64,000 nucleotides of DNA from NCBI RefSeq assembly GCF_007754425.1, contig NZ_CP037452.1, positions 7,171,164 through 7,235,163 on the forward strand. Reading direction: 5' to 3'. Within the stretch, counting starts at the first letter, position 1, and each line of letters starts with the position of its first letter. Positions 29,625-38,613 of this stretch are shown here, piece after piece. This DNA is from Gimesia fumaroli. GTDB lineage: Bacteria > Planctomycetota > Planctomycetia > Planctomycetales > Planctomycetaceae. The position numbers and the translations under genes were made by a program. A model generated the notes under the pieces. That model made no database searches, was not told the origin of the DNA, and saw only the letters and a program-made list of their open reading frames with translations.

Positions 29625-30863
29625 CTATTTGACTGGATTTTCGTACCAGAACACACCCAGGCCTTTTTTCCGGTCCCGTTCTTCACAGGAAAGCACATCA
29701 AGATCACCGTCGGCATCGAGGTCCAGCAGCTCAATCCGATCAAATTTAATTCCCCGTGGCCCGCTGATCTCATGCGTCTGCCAGTCCCTCTTTGACCCGT
29801 TTTTCGAATAGCTCATCCAGAACATGCCTGATTTAGGTGGGTTCGCATTTCCGCAACTGAAAACCACATCAGGCTGTCCGTCCCCATTCATGTCTCCGAC
29901 AGCCACTCCTTTGCCGTGCCCTGTATTGGCTGGAAATGGAACCACCTGCCTCTCCCACTTCAGCCCACTCGTATCCAGGCGACGGAACCAGAGCAATTCA
30001 TCCGGGATACGGGTTGCCACCAGAATATCACTTAAGCCATCCTGATCAAGATCGGCCACACGGGCAAACATCACTTCCCGATCCTGGCCACCCACCCAGT
30101 GATTCTTCCAGGCAGATGTTGTTGAAGTCGCGAGGTCTCCCGGGTTTTCCAGCCAGCGACAGCCTCGCAACGTTCCTTTGCGGTCGGTCGTTAACAGATC
30201 CTGATCACCATCGCCGTCCATATCAATGGCAAACAGAGACATGATCCAGCCTGCGGGTGAAAGAGGCTTCCATTGATATTTTGAAAGTTCACGCGGATTC
30301 TCTCCGGGTTGAAACCAGCCGATCTGCGCTCCTTTCCCTTTCCCGGCGGCGACCAACTCCATCCCTGGTTGTTGATCCAACTGGGCGGGTATTGCAAACA
30401 TCCACATCATTTTGCGTTGAGAGCTCGGCAGGACTTCCTGACGCCATTGATTTTGAAACGGCTTGTTTGCAGGTGGCCAATGGACAAACACTGACTGACT
30501 TTTTCCTTCGCAACAACTGATGACTTCCAGCCGACCATCACGGTCGAGATCAATCCAGGCAGCATCTTCCACCTGAGGAGTCGCACCAACAGTCATCGCC
30601 GGCCAGAGTTGTTTGACATGGTCCGGACCCGGATTGTGATAGATGCGTGTCTGGCTTCCTTCTTCCCAACCGGTGGCGATGTCTTGCAAACCATCTCCGT
30701 CGATATCAGCCAGTTTCACCCCGTCGGCGCCTCGGGAAGACTGATCTATGATATGAATTGCCCAAGGCGTGCCCCGTTCTGATTCCTCTGCTACCCCATT
30801 CGCCATGAGCAAGATCCACAACAACAGGCATAACCCTCCCGCGTGATTTCTGTCAGATCGCAT
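29625..30863 (-). CDS. Secreted FG-GAP (VCBS) repeat protein
   Basis: About 412 residues with an N-terminal signal peptide (hydrophobic LCLLLWILLMANGVA). At least six calcium-loop motifs of the D.DgDG..D type occur along the chain (DIDGDGLQDI, DLDRDGRLEV, DMDGDGDQDL, DLDQDGLSDI, DMNGDGQPDV, DLDADGDLDV), the FG-GAP/VCBS repeats of a seven-bladed integrin-like propeller. Such proteins are secreted or on the surface in planctomycetes; the ligand is unknown. The start at ATG 30863 follows GAGG at 8 bases. The longer frame would begin with TTG. It is convergent with the GAF-HlyD gene (12 bp apart). Confidence 0.85.
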   Translation of the reverse strand: MRSDRNHAGGLCLLLWILLMANGVAEESERGTPWAIHIIDQSSRGADGVKLADIDGDGLQDIATGWEEGSQTRIYHNPGPDHVKQLWPAMTVGATPQVEDAAWIDLDRDGRLEVISCCEGKSQSVFVHWPPANKPFQNQWRQEVLPSSQRKMMWMFAIPAQLDQQPGMELVAAGKGKGAQIGWFQPGENPRELSKYQWKPLSPAGWIMSLFAIDMDGDGDQDLLTTDRKGTLRGCRWLENPGDLATSTTSAWKNHWVGGQDREVMFARVADLDQDGLSDILVATRIPDELLWFRRLDTSGLKWERQVVPFPANTGHGKGVAVGDMNGDGQPDVVFSCGNANPPKSGMFWMSYSKNGSKRDWQTHEISGPRGIKFDRIELLDLDADGDLDVLSCEERDRKKGLGVFWYENPVK

Positions 30864-31231
30864 TTTGAAAACCTCATGCAAAAGTTCGTCTATCTATTTT
30901 TGCTGATCTAGTATCCAATGCTGGTGGCGTTTTCGCAATGTTGCTTCGTATCACAAGTAATTATGAAAGTCATCGTCGGCCTCGGTAACCGTAGGATTCC
31001 TTAGTAAATTAAGGGTTTTTATCGTTTTTCCAATTCAAATTTCACTTCTGATTTCGTAACAGCCAGATAACCGGATCATTCAGAATAATCGATAAAGTTT
31101 CTCGTCAACGATAGCCGATCATCCTTAGGTACAGGCGATTGTACAACTGATGGTGATCAGCATGATGCCAGTCATCATTGGAACTATTGTGACAAAGGAC
31201 TGTCACATTCCAACGGGGGAGGAAACTACGA
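30864..31231. other. Intergenic region with a short hairpin before the next gene
   Basis: About 370 bp with no gene supported. Just before the next ribosome-binding site is GTGACA-aaggac-TGTCAC (31189-31206), which could influence translation. No clear promoter was identified. Confidence 0.4.
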
Positions 31232-31666
31232 ATGCGCGCAGCATTTGTCTGCATAGTCATGATCCAGCCATTAATAGTGAGCTCAGGCTGCCAGTGCTTT
31301 AAGGCCAGCAATCTCTATTATAATCTGATCGATGATGTCAGCGACACGCAAATCTATGCAGACCGCTTCTATCGTCCCACCTGGGACCTGACGCGCATTG
31401 GCAAACCAGACTGGTGCCAATCACGATTTAACCGCTGGTGGTGTAAATGTTGCAGTGACTGCCGTCCACACTACATCAGCGCTGCACCAATTACCGACTA
31501 CAGCAGTCAGCATGAGACTCACAGTGATGATCATGATGACCTGATCCCTCTTCCCGAACCATCGACTTTTGTGCCACCTGATCCGTTTCCGAATGAAGCG
31601 AAAACAGAGCCTACTCTGGAGGAAGGGCCAACACTTGCTCCTTCCGCCTCAGATCCCTCGCGTTAG
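31232..31666 (+). CDS. Hypothetical Cys-rich exported protein (possible lipoprotein)
   Basis: 144 residues, no family recognised. The N-terminus is hydrophobic and ends IVSSGCQCF, which could be a lipobox with Cys20 (the residue at -3 is Ser, acceptable but not ideal). The middle has WWCKCCSDC, a Cys-dense motif, and the C-terminal third is rich in Asp/Glu/Pro and probably disordered. The good ribosome-binding site GGGGGAGG lies about 8 bases before the ATG. It lies 72 bp before the next gene in the same direction, so co-transcription is likely. I cannot assign a function. Confidence 0.65.
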   Translation: MRAAFVCIVMIQPLIVSSGCQCFKASNLYYNLIDDVSDTQIYADRFYRPTWDLTRIGKPDWCQSRFNRWWCKCCSDCRPHYISAAPITDYSSQHETHSDDHDDLIPLPEPSTFVPPDPFPNEAKTEPTLEEGPTLAPSASDPSR

Positions 31667-31738
31667 TAGCCAATAACGGTCAGAACAGGTACATCACCAA
31701 GACAACAAAGTTGACAGCGGAAAGAAACAGGTCTTCAC

Positions 31739-32857
31739 ATGATTAAAATGGATAAGACACAATTGATTCAGCGGCTGACGATCCTGGTAATTACTGTCAC
31801 AAGCACCATTTCAGTTCCTGTTTTAACAGCATCAGCACAACAACCACGAATCAAAGAGCGCGATGGCCAGAGCCCGGCCCTGACGAAGTCGGCTGCCGAT
31901 CGGTATCTTCTCAAAGACACTGATCGGCAGCTGACAGAATTCCAACAGGAACAAAAACCTGTTGACAAGCAAATCAGAGTTCCCGACGAAGAAGATCTGA
32001 TTTCAATGCTGTCGAAAGGATCTTCCACACGTGCGTCAAGGAAAGCCTGCCTGGCACAACTGCCTTTAAACCAGCTGACTCCCGCCAACCGCACAAATGC
32101 CGAATACGTTCTGAAAGATCTGAGCATGTTTCGGACGCTACCCAAGATTCATTTTGACGTGAACCACAGTGCCTACGCGTTTTTCATCGCTCATCCCGAT
32201 GTCGTAGTGAGCATCTGGAGAGAGATGAAACTTTCGGAATTCCAGATGTGGCAGACCGGACCTTTCTCCTACGAAGTTGATGCAGGCGACGGAACTCTGG
32301 GCACATTGGAAGTCATTCATCAGACACCCAAAGAAACGATCGTACTCTGCTCGGGCGTTTATAAAAGCCCGCTGATTGCAAAGCCGATTTCAGCCAAAGC
32401 GCTGCTGCATCTACAGACGGAATACTTTACTGGTAATGACAAAAAGATAGACTCGGTGTCGCACCAGGTCACGATGTACGTTTCATTTCCTTCTCAGACT
32501 GTTGAGATGGCGGCCAAGATTCTGGCTCCTGTCAGCAATGTGATTCTGGATCGCAATTTCAAAGAAGTTTCGATTTTCATGCATATGATGTCGTTAGCCA
32601 TGGAACGCCAGCCAGGCTGGGTAGAACGTATCGCAGGCCGACTGGAAGGGGTGCTCCCCATCCGTCGTCCGCAACTGCTCAAAGTCGCCGCCCGTGTTTA
32701 CATTGATGGGAAAGCACGCCAAAACAAAATAGCTCCACCTCGCCTGCAACCACCGAAACCCATTGACGTGATCACACAAACCAGCGACGAAGCACCACGA
32801 AAACTCCCCCCCAATATTCGTGTACAGCCAGTAAGCCGTGCTCAAAGTCCGATGTAA
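31739..32857 (+). CDS. Hypothetical secreted protein
   Basis: 372 residues. A signal peptide (LTILVITVTSTISVPVLTASA) is followed by a low-complexity charged region and then a globular domain from about residue 130 with HFDVNHSAYAFFIAHPDVVVSIWREM and a later TVEMAAKILAPVSN. I do not recognise the family. No active-site pattern stands out; from memory, similar proteins are widespread in planctomycetes, but I cannot confirm this here. CAGG lies 7 bases before the ATG. It is in line with the preceding Cys-rich gene. Confidence 0.7.
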   Translation: MIKMDKTQLIQRLTILVITVTSTISVPVLTASAQQPRIKERDGQSPALTKSAADRYLLKDTDRQLTEFQQEQKPVDKQIRVPDEEDLISMLSKGSSTRASRKACLAQLPLNQLTPANRTNAEYVLKDLSMFRTLPKIHFDVNHSAYAFFIAHPDVVVSIWREMKLSEFQMWQTGPFSYEVDAGDGTLGTLEVIHQTPKETIVLCSGVYKSPLIAKPISAKALLHLQTEYFTGNDKKIDSVSHQVTMYVSFPSQTVEMAAKILAPVSNVILDRNFKEVSIFMHMMSLAMERQPGWVERIAGRLEGVLPIRRPQLLKVAARVYIDGKARQNKIAPPRLQPPKPIDVITQTSDEAPRKLPPNIRVQPVSRAQSPM

Positions 32858-32879
32858 TTGAATGGGCTCGACTGCCTGA

Positions 32880-33239
32880 TTAACGTCGCGGAGCGCGCTT
32901 CTTCTTACGAGGTCGCAGTACAAAACCAACCACAGCGAAGACGATAATCAGGGGAACCGCAATTTTGGGACGATAGGCAACACCAAAGATCGCCAGAATC
33001 AACCCCACAAAAAACCAGGGAGAAACATTGGCCCAAGCCGCTTCCCTGTTTTTCCCCGGTAGCGCCAGCCAGAATGCAAACATCAGCAACCCAACTCGCA
33101 TGAACGCCCCTGTAGCCGCCACTTTCTGAGCGAACTGCTCGATGGTCACGAACTGATGCAGGTAACCCGCTGTGAGCAGGCAGGCAAGTGAGATCACGCC
33201 GACCATGGTGCGGTTAATGGGTATTTTTTCGCCTGACAT
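32880..33239 (-). CDS. Small hypothetical membrane protein
   Basis: About 119 residues with four hydrophobic segments (for example VGVISLACLLTAGYL, RVGLLMFAFWLALPG, WFFVGLILAIFGVA, PLIIVFAVVGFVL) and a very basic C-terminus (RPRKKKRAPRR). No family recognised. It starts within 12 bp of the DUF58 stop, so the two are likely translated together. A TTG start 12 bases earlier would give an extra four residues; I prefer the ATG. Confidence 0.65.
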   Translation of the reverse strand: MSGEKIPINRTMVGVISLACLLTAGYLHQFVTIEQFAQKVAATGAFMRVGLLMFAFWLALPGKNREAAWANVSPWFFVGLILAIFGVAYRPKIAVPLIIVFAVVGFVLRPRKKKRAPRR

Positions 33240-33251
33240 GATTTCAATCAA

Positions 33252-34157
33252 TCACTTTCGTCCGGGTCGCGTTCGCTGATTCAGAAAGGCACCGAGTGCC
33301 AGATGATAAGGATCGGTCGTACGGAACTTGAGATAATCCACCTTGACTGAACCGCACTGCCGGGACAACGTGTCGCAAAATTCCTGATACTGCTCAAGAT
33401 AGCGTGCCCTGAGTTGGTGGGGATCAACGAGTTGATGATGACCACTCCGTTCCAGACTGCGAAACTGGGTCGGCTTGCTGAATGGGAACTCTTCCTCTTC
33501 CGGCGTCACGACTTGAAACAGAAGTACTTCGTGGCGGTCATGTCGTAACTGTTTTAACGTGGTTGTTAACGCTTCCGGTTCATCAAAACAATCGGAGATC
33601 AACACCACCAGGCTACGACGTTTGATCAAAGGCAGCACTTCATTCAAGACCGTGGAGATCGCCGTCTCATGCCGCGGCTTCGAGTTCTCCAGGATCTCCA
33701 GCATCTGACCAAAGTTCTTCGGATTCGCTGATGGTTCAATAAAATCACGCCGTGCGTTGTCAAACGTAATCAGACCGACCGCGTCACGCTGACTCAGCAA
33801 TAGATATCCCAGTGCCGCCGCTAACTGACGTGCATAATCAAACTTACTGAGCGTCTTACCCGCGTAGGCCATGCTGCCGGAACAGTCGAGTAACAGATAG
33901 CAGCGTAAGTTCGTCTCTTCTTCGAATTCTTTAACGTAATACTTTCCAGTTTTGCCGTAAGCCCGCCAGTCGATGTGTCGAATTTCATCGCCGGGGTAAT
34001 ACTGCCGATGCTCCACAAATTCGACACTCGCTCCTTTATAAGGACTTTTGTGCTGCCCCATCATAAAGCCTTCGACAATCAGGCGCGTGACCACTTCCAG
34101 TTTGCCAAAGCGGGCCAGCGCAGTCGGGTCAGACAGTGGTGCATCCGATGAGGGCAT
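33252..34157 (-). CDS. DUF58 domain protein with vWA-like MIDAS
   Basis: About 301 residues. The DUF58 signature is present: EFVEHRQYYPGDEIRHIDWRAYGKTG, followed by YVKEFEEETN and LLLDCSGSM, a DxSGS metal site of a von Willebrand A fold. These proteins usually work with MoxR AAA ATPases and BatA-like proteins in metal insertion or assembly of large complexes; neither is in the window. I choose the ATG at 34157 (MPSSDAPLS), because a 16-bp terminator-like stem lies upstream (34195-34230) inside the longer frame that begins at 34235. Confidence 0.85.
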   Translation of the reverse strand: MPSSDAPLSDPTALARFGKLEVVTRLIVEGFMMGQHKSPYKGASVEFVEHRQYYPGDEIRHIDWRAYGKTGKYYVKEFEEETNLRCYLLLDCSGSMAYAGKTLSKFDYARQLAAALGYLLLSQRDAVGLITFDNARRDFIEPSANPKNFGQMLEILENSKPRHETAISTVLNEVLPLIKRRSLVVLISDCFDEPEALTTTLKQLRHDRHEVLLFQVVTPEEEEFPFSKPTQFRSLERSGHHQLVDPHQLRARYLEQYQEFCDTLSRQCGSVKVDYLKFRTTDPYHLALGAFLNQRTRPGRK

Positions 34158-34189
34158 AAAGTGAAGTTTCGTTAAAAATTCAACGGCGA

Positions 34190-34230
34190 TAAAACAGAAA
34201 GCGCAGAGAGCCGACTCTCTACGCTTTCTG
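34190..34230 (-). terminator. Intrinsic terminator after the DUF1080 gene
   Basis: On the minus strand CAGAAAGCG-T-AGAGAG / tcgg / CTCTCT-G-CGCTTTCTG, a 16-bp stem with one mismatch, followed by TTTTATC. It lies 27 bp after the DUF1080 stop and before the DUF58 start, so the two genes are separate units. Confidence 0.8.
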
Positions 34231-34256
34231 TTCATTCAGATTTAGACTCGCTAAAG

Positions 34257-34973
34257 CTAGTCCAGCTCTTTAATAAACACGTTACGAAAATAAAGTGTAT
34301 TTCCGTGGTTCTGTAATTCAATCTGGCCCGTTTCATAAATCGGCTTATCGCGTTCCCAATAGTTTTCCAGAGTCGTATCATCGACTACCAGCTTCCCATT
34401 CAACCAGACGCTGACTTTCTCACCCACCATTTTGATCCGGAACGTATTCCATTCCCCCACAGGGTTATCTGCTGTCAGCAGAGGCTTATCGGGATTCTTT
34501 TTATTATTGTACAACCCGCCGGAACCAACGCCGTTGGCTGCCTTCACTGCGGGGTCCCAAATCTGAACCTGGGGTGATCCTCGCAGATAAATGCCACTAT
34601 CTCCATCTTTCTTGATTTTCCAGTCTACCAACAAATCAAAGTTTTTGTAGTCCTTAGCGGTACACAGACTTTTCCCTTTGCCATCAAAGACAATCACACC
34701 ATCCACAATATTCCAGTGATCGCGCATCTCCTGATCTGCTTTTTTTTGTGCTTTCGCCAGTTCTTCCGGGCTCATTTTGGCGCGAGTCTTGGGGTTGCCT
34801 ACCAGACCTTTCCAGCCAGTTAAATCCTTACCGTTGAACAAAGCCGTATACCCTTCGGGAGGCTGATTCAACTTACATTCTTCTGCTTCAGCGAAATTCA
34901 AGGCGGAAACAGCCATCAGCACAGCACACATTGTTGCGACACGTTTCAAGGTGGTCATAGTCATTGCTTTCAT
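34257..34973 (-). CDS. DUF1080 (3-keto-disaccharide hydrolase-like) secreted protein
   Basis: 238 residues. A signal peptide ends near AEAEEC. The conserved motif YTALFNGKDLTGWKGL opens the DUF1080 domain, followed by DLLVDWKIKKDGDSGIYLRG and ending in NTLYFRNVFIKEL. The fold is a concanavalin-like beta-sandwich. Some members hydrolyse 3-keto-glycosides and many are simply carbohydrate-binding; the family is expanded in planctomycetes. It is exported to the periplasm. It ends in a strong terminator, so it forms a unit alone. Confidence 0.9.
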   Translation of the reverse strand: MKAMTMTTLKRVATMCAVLMAVSALNFAEAEECKLNQPPEGYTALFNGKDLTGWKGLVGNPKTRAKMSPEELAKAQKKADQEMRDHWNIVDGVIVFDGKGKSLCTAKDYKNFDLLVDWKIKKDGDSGIYLRGSPQVQIWDPAVKAANGVGSGGLYNNKKNPDKPLLTADNPVGEWNTFRIKMVGEKVSVWLNGKLVVDDTTLENYWERDKPIYETGQIELQNHGNTLYFRNVFIKELD

Positions 34974-35241
34974 TCTGTTGTCAGTATACTTAGGCTCCCC
35001 ACCAGCCGACTTTTCGACTCAGGCAGGAAGAGCGAACTCATCAAGAATTACTTAATTATCGAAAGGAATCCCCCCTGTCGCAAGCCAGTCCTGACCGAAT
35101 TCGCACGTTTCGCATAAACTCCCCCGCTTTCCCAATTGCCGATTTGCGATTGGTCCCCCGGGAGATTAGAATCGATACGAAGCCTTACAGTAAATCATGC
35201 ATCCGATTCCCGCCTTTTACTTCCATTGAGAAAGCAACACC

Positions 35242-36717
35242 ATGTATCGATGTCTCTACGGAATGCTCTGCCTGCTGTTGTTGTTTGTTTCCGTCGAACC
35301 GGCCTCTGCTGCTGCGAAACAGAAAAATGTTCTGGTGATTGTCGTCGACGACCAGGGCTTTCAAGCCGGCTGCTACGGCAATAAAGTAATCAAAACCCCC
35401 GGTATCGATATGCTGGCTGAATCAGGAACCCGCTTCACGCGCGCCCATTGCACGACCGCCAGTTGCTCTGCCAGCCGCTCGGTGATCATGACGGGACTGT
35501 ATAACCATGCCACCGGCCATTACGGTCACGCTCATGGTTACAACCATTTTAGTACCTACGCTACGGTCAAATCGCTGCCAATCATTCTGGAAGAAGCCGG
35601 CTATCGAACCTGTTCAATTGGAAAATATCATCTGGCTCCTGAGTACGTCTATCAGTTTCAGGAATATCGTAATAAAGGAGTTCAGGGAAACCGAAATTCA
35701 ATCCGGATGGCGGCCAATGCCAAAGAGTGGATCACCGAAGACGACGATCGGCCGTTCTTCCTCTACTACTGTAGTAGCGATCCCCATCGCGGAGGTGGTC
35801 CCGACGGCTATTCCAATTTCAATGCCGACCCCGATCACTATCCCGGCGTGACTCCGATCACCTACAAGCCGGAACAGATCCAGGTTCCGCCGTGGCTTCC
35901 CAATCACCAAGAAGTCCAGGAAGAACTGGCCGAATACTATCAGGCTATCTCCCGACTCGATCAGGGGGTTGTCTCACTGATCAACACATTAAAAGAAACC
36001 GGCCACTGGGAAGATACGCTGGTCATGTTCCTCAGTGATAATGGCCCCCCGTTCCCGGGCGCCAAGACAAACCTTTATCAGCCGGGGATGAACCTGCCGT
36101 TAATCGTCCGCGATCCGAGCCAGAAAAAACAAGGCATCACCACCGACGCTCTGGTTACCTGGGCCGACCTGACGCCCACGATTCTAGACTACTGTGATGT
36201 AACACCGAAACCAGTGCCTCCCCTGCGAACCGTCGAAAATAACGGCAAACGCGTGGAAGGCAGAGGAAAACCGGTTCCCTACAAATTCCACGGCCGCTCT
36301 TTTTTAGGTGCTCTCGACAAAGAACAGGCCCCCGAATTTGACGAAAGTTACGCATCCCATACGTTCCATGAAATCACCATGTATTATCCAATGCGGGTCA
36401 TCCTGAGTGGCAACTATAAGTATATCTTCAACATTGCCCATAAACTCCCCTACCCCTTCGCATCCGATTTATATCGGTCCCCCACCTGGCAGGGTGTTTT
36501 AAAACGGGGTGATAAAATGTTCGGCCAACGAACGGTTTACTCGTATCTGCATCGGCCCAAACACGAACTGTATGATTTGTCAGTCGATCCCTACGAATCG
36601 AAGAATCTGGCATTTGAGCCGAAACACCAGGAAACTCTGACAAAAATGCAGGATAAACTGAAAGCCTGGCAGAAAAAGACCAAGGATCCCTGGTTCCTGA
36701 AGTGGGAATATGAATGA
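35242..36717 (+). CDS. Sulfatase with CxAxR active-site motif
   Basis: 491 residues. Signal peptide ([17 protein letters not shown]), then the sulfatase fold: Asp36-Asp37 in VVDDQGF bind calcium, and [10 protein letters not shown] has Cys75 as candidate for formylglycine with Arg79 in the C-x-A-x-R form, rather than the usual C-x-P-x-R. Further motifs: [10 protein letters not shown] and [11 protein letters not shown] (metal Asp-Asn). Length is typical. Sequence around [10 protein letters not shown] is like the SGSH-type heparan N-sulfatases (inference). The protein would cleave sulfate esters or sulfamates from polysaccharides outside the cytoplasm. A formylglycine-generating enzyme is needed but not in the window. 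Confidence 0.9.
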   Translation: MYRCLYGMLCLLLLFVSVEPASAAAKQKNVLVIVVDDQGFQAGCYGNKVIKTPGIDMLAESGTRFTRAHCTTASCSASRSVIMTGLYNHATGHYGHAHGYNHFSTYATVKSLPIILEEAGYRTCSIGKYHLAPEYVYQFQEYRNKGVQGNRNSIRMAANAKEWITEDDDRPFFLYYCSSDPHRGGGPDGYSNFNADPDHYPGVTPITYKPEQIQVPPWLPNHQEVQEELAEYYQAISRLDQGVVSLINTLKETGHWEDTLVMFLSDNGPPFPGAKTNLYQPGMNLPLIVRDPSQKKQGITTDALVTWADLTPTILDYCDVTPKPVPPLRTVENNGKRVEGRGKPVPYKFHGRSFLGALDKEQAPEFDESYASHTFHEITMYYPMRVILSGNYKYIFNIAHKLPYPFASDLYRSPTWQGVLKRGDKMFGQRTVYSYLHRPKHELYDLSVDPYESKNLAFEPKHQETLTKMQDKLKAWQKKTKDPWFLKWEYE

Positions 36718-36729
36718 TTAGCCCCAGAT

Positions 36730-36749
36730 TAACGCTTGATCCAGCGTTA
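36730..36749 (+). terminator. Weak hairpin after the sulfatase gene
   Basis: TAACGCT-tgatcc-AGCGTTA, a 7-bp perfect stem 13 bp after the stop, followed only by TTGGG. Possible weak terminator. Confidence 0.3.
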
Positions 36750-36784
36750 TTGGGATCGAATTCAGGGAATTTAGAGAAAGTTAC

Positions 36785-36813
36785 TCGACGAATGCGGGGG
36801 ACGTGTCTATAAT
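36785..36813 (+). promoter_or_regulatory. Probable sigma-70-type promoter of the initiator tRNA gene
   Basis: TCGACG, 17 bases, then a perfect TATAAT (36808-36813). It lies 123 bp before the tRNA with no gene in between. A tRNA gene followed by a terminator fits a single-gene unit. Confidence 0.5.
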
Positions 36814-36936
36814 CGCGAGATACAGTAACAGCATTTGCTCACTGTATTTAGGGCTTTAGACACTTAAGCAACGCCTGTACAAGACGTTACTTCAAGCTTA
36901 AACTGCTCTTTAATCGTCCTCTCGCAGGACCCATAG

Positions 36937-37010
<74 letters not shown>

Positions 37011-37017
37011 CTTATTT

Positions 37018-37055
37018 AACCCCGGAATCGCGATATTCGCCATTCCGGGGTTTTC
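37018..37055 (+). terminator. Intrinsic terminator after the tRNA
   Basis: AACCCCGGAAT (37018-37028) and ATTCCGGGGTT (37042-37052), an 11-bp perfect stem with a 13-nt loop, ending in TTTTC. It lies 8 bp after the tRNA end. Confidence 0.88.
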
Positions 37056-37267
37056 TTATGCGCCGGCTGATGGAATCAATACATTTTCTGTTTCCAGACG
37101 CTTTTGCGGAATCGCCCCCACCTTGATCGATGGTCACAATTGAATTGACACCATTTCTCGTCTGCTTATACTCAATTTGACAATGATTCCCATCTTCCTG
37201 GAAGATCACTGCATAGCAATTTCGATCTATGAATAGACCACATCCCAATAGACAGGTGCATTCTTAG

Positions 37268-38596
37268 ATGATTTCTCTGAAAAAAAGTAACTGGTTAAGC
37301 GCGCAACTCGTTCGTTTGTTCGAGTATCAGCAAAATCAGGAAACCAGCAAGAATCGATTGGGGGCTTTTACCGTGACTGTCTTCTCTCGCTTCACTGCAG
37401 CCCTGTTGATGGCAACCACGATTCAAGCTGCTCCTGCTGCACCGCCAGATCATGGTTCGACTAACATTGAGAGAGCGAACTCAATCAACATTCATGTGAG
37501 TCGCAATGAAGAATTGCGACGAGCCCTCAATTCTGCAAAACCAGGAACCACAGTCCTCGTCGCACCAGGTAAATATCAAGGTGGTTTGAGTCTGAACAAT
37601 CTAAAGGGTACCGCGAAGCAGCCCATTCTTATTGCGGCAGCCGACCCTCGCCAGCCTCCGATTTTCGAAGGCGGGAATACCTGTCTGCATCTCATTCAAC
37701 CAGCGCATGTTGAACTGCGGCACCTGATACTCCAAGGTGCCCGCGCAAACGGCCTTAACATCGACGATGGTGGCTCAAAAGAGACGCCCGCCCATCATGT
37801 TGTGCTACGCAATCTGACTGTTCAAGACATCGGCTCTGACCGCAACCATGACGGCATCAAGCTCTCAGGGTTGAATGATTTTCAAATTCAAAACTGCACC
37901 GTCAAACGCTGGGGACAAAAAGGGTCGGGCATTGACATGGTCGGCTGTCAACGTGGCACGATCTCCGGCTGCACGTTTCGCGATGGTGATAATATCTACG
38001 GCAACGGCGTACAAATGAAAGGGGGAAGTCGAAACATCACCGTCAGTCATTGTCGCTTTGAGAATGCTGGCAGCCGCGCCATTAATATTGGCGGTAGTAC
38101 GGGACTTCCGTTTTTTCGACCTCAGCCTGCTGGATTTGAAGCCAAAGATATTACCGTCGAGGATTGCACTTTTATCGGGTCCATGGCCGCTATTGCCTTT
38201 GTCGGCGTTGATGGAGCTCACGTACATCACAATACCATTTATCGTCCTGCCAAATGGGTATTGCGAATCCTTCAGGAAAACAAAAACAACTCATTCGTCC
38301 CTTCGCGCAAAGGACGATTTACAAATAACCTTGTCGTACTGCGTTCCGACGAAGTCCGTGAAGTGATTAACATCGGCCCTCAGACCGCTCCTGAAACCTT
38401 TCAGTTCGCAGACAACTGGTGGTATCTCCTCGATCGGCCCGAGCGCACACAACAACTGGTGCGGCTCCCCACACGCGAAACCGGCGGCAGCTATGGTCAG
38501 GACCCCCGATTCAAAGCTGCGAATTCAGGCGATCTCTCGCTGCAACCCGACAGTCCGGTCAAGAACGTCGGGCCGCGACAGCAAGATCGTCAGTAA
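37268..38596 (+). CDS. Secreted right-handed parallel beta-helix (pectate-lyase-like) protein
   Basis: 442 residues. It has an export signal with hydrophobic core FSRFTAALLMATTIQA, placed unusually far from the first Met. Then NEELRRALNSAKPGTTVLVAPGKYQGG, the usual opening of planctomycete beta-helix proteins. Repeating strands follow, with VVLRNLTVQDIGSDRNHDGIKL, QNCTVKRWGQKGSGID and VEDCTFIGS. The fold is that of polysaccharide lyases and hydrolases; no catalytic residues are certain. An alternative GTG start at 37373, following GGGGG, would place the signal peptide right at the N-terminus and may be the true start. Confidence 0.8.
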   Translation: MISLKKSNWLSAQLVRLFEYQQNQETSKNRLGAFTVTVFSRFTAALLMATTIQAAPAAPPDHGSTNIERANSINIHVSRNEELRRALNSAKPGTTVLVAPGKYQGGLSLNNLKGTAKQPILIAAADPRQPPIFEGGNTCLHLIQPAHVELRHLILQGARANGLNIDDGGSKETPAHHVVLRNLTVQDIGSDRNHDGIKLSGLNDFQIQNCTVKRWGQKGSGIDMVGCQRGTISGCTFRDGDNIYGNGVQMKGGSRNITVSHCRFENAGSRAINIGGSTGLPFFRPQPAGFEAKDITVEDCTFIGSMAAIAFVGVDGAHVHHNTIYRPAKWVLRILQENKNNSFVPSRKGRFTNNLVVLRSDEVREVINIGPQTAPETFQFADNWWYLLDRPERTQQLVRLPTRETGGSYGQDPRFKAANSGDLSLQPDSPVKNVGPRQQDRQ

Positions 38597-38613
38597 TACA
38601 GTCTGATCCGAAC

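Noticed and set aside
37012..37248. Minus-strand ORF of 78 codons between the tRNA terminator and the beta-helix gene
   Set aside because: It runs through the tRNA terminator, has no ribosome-binding site and no recognisable domain.
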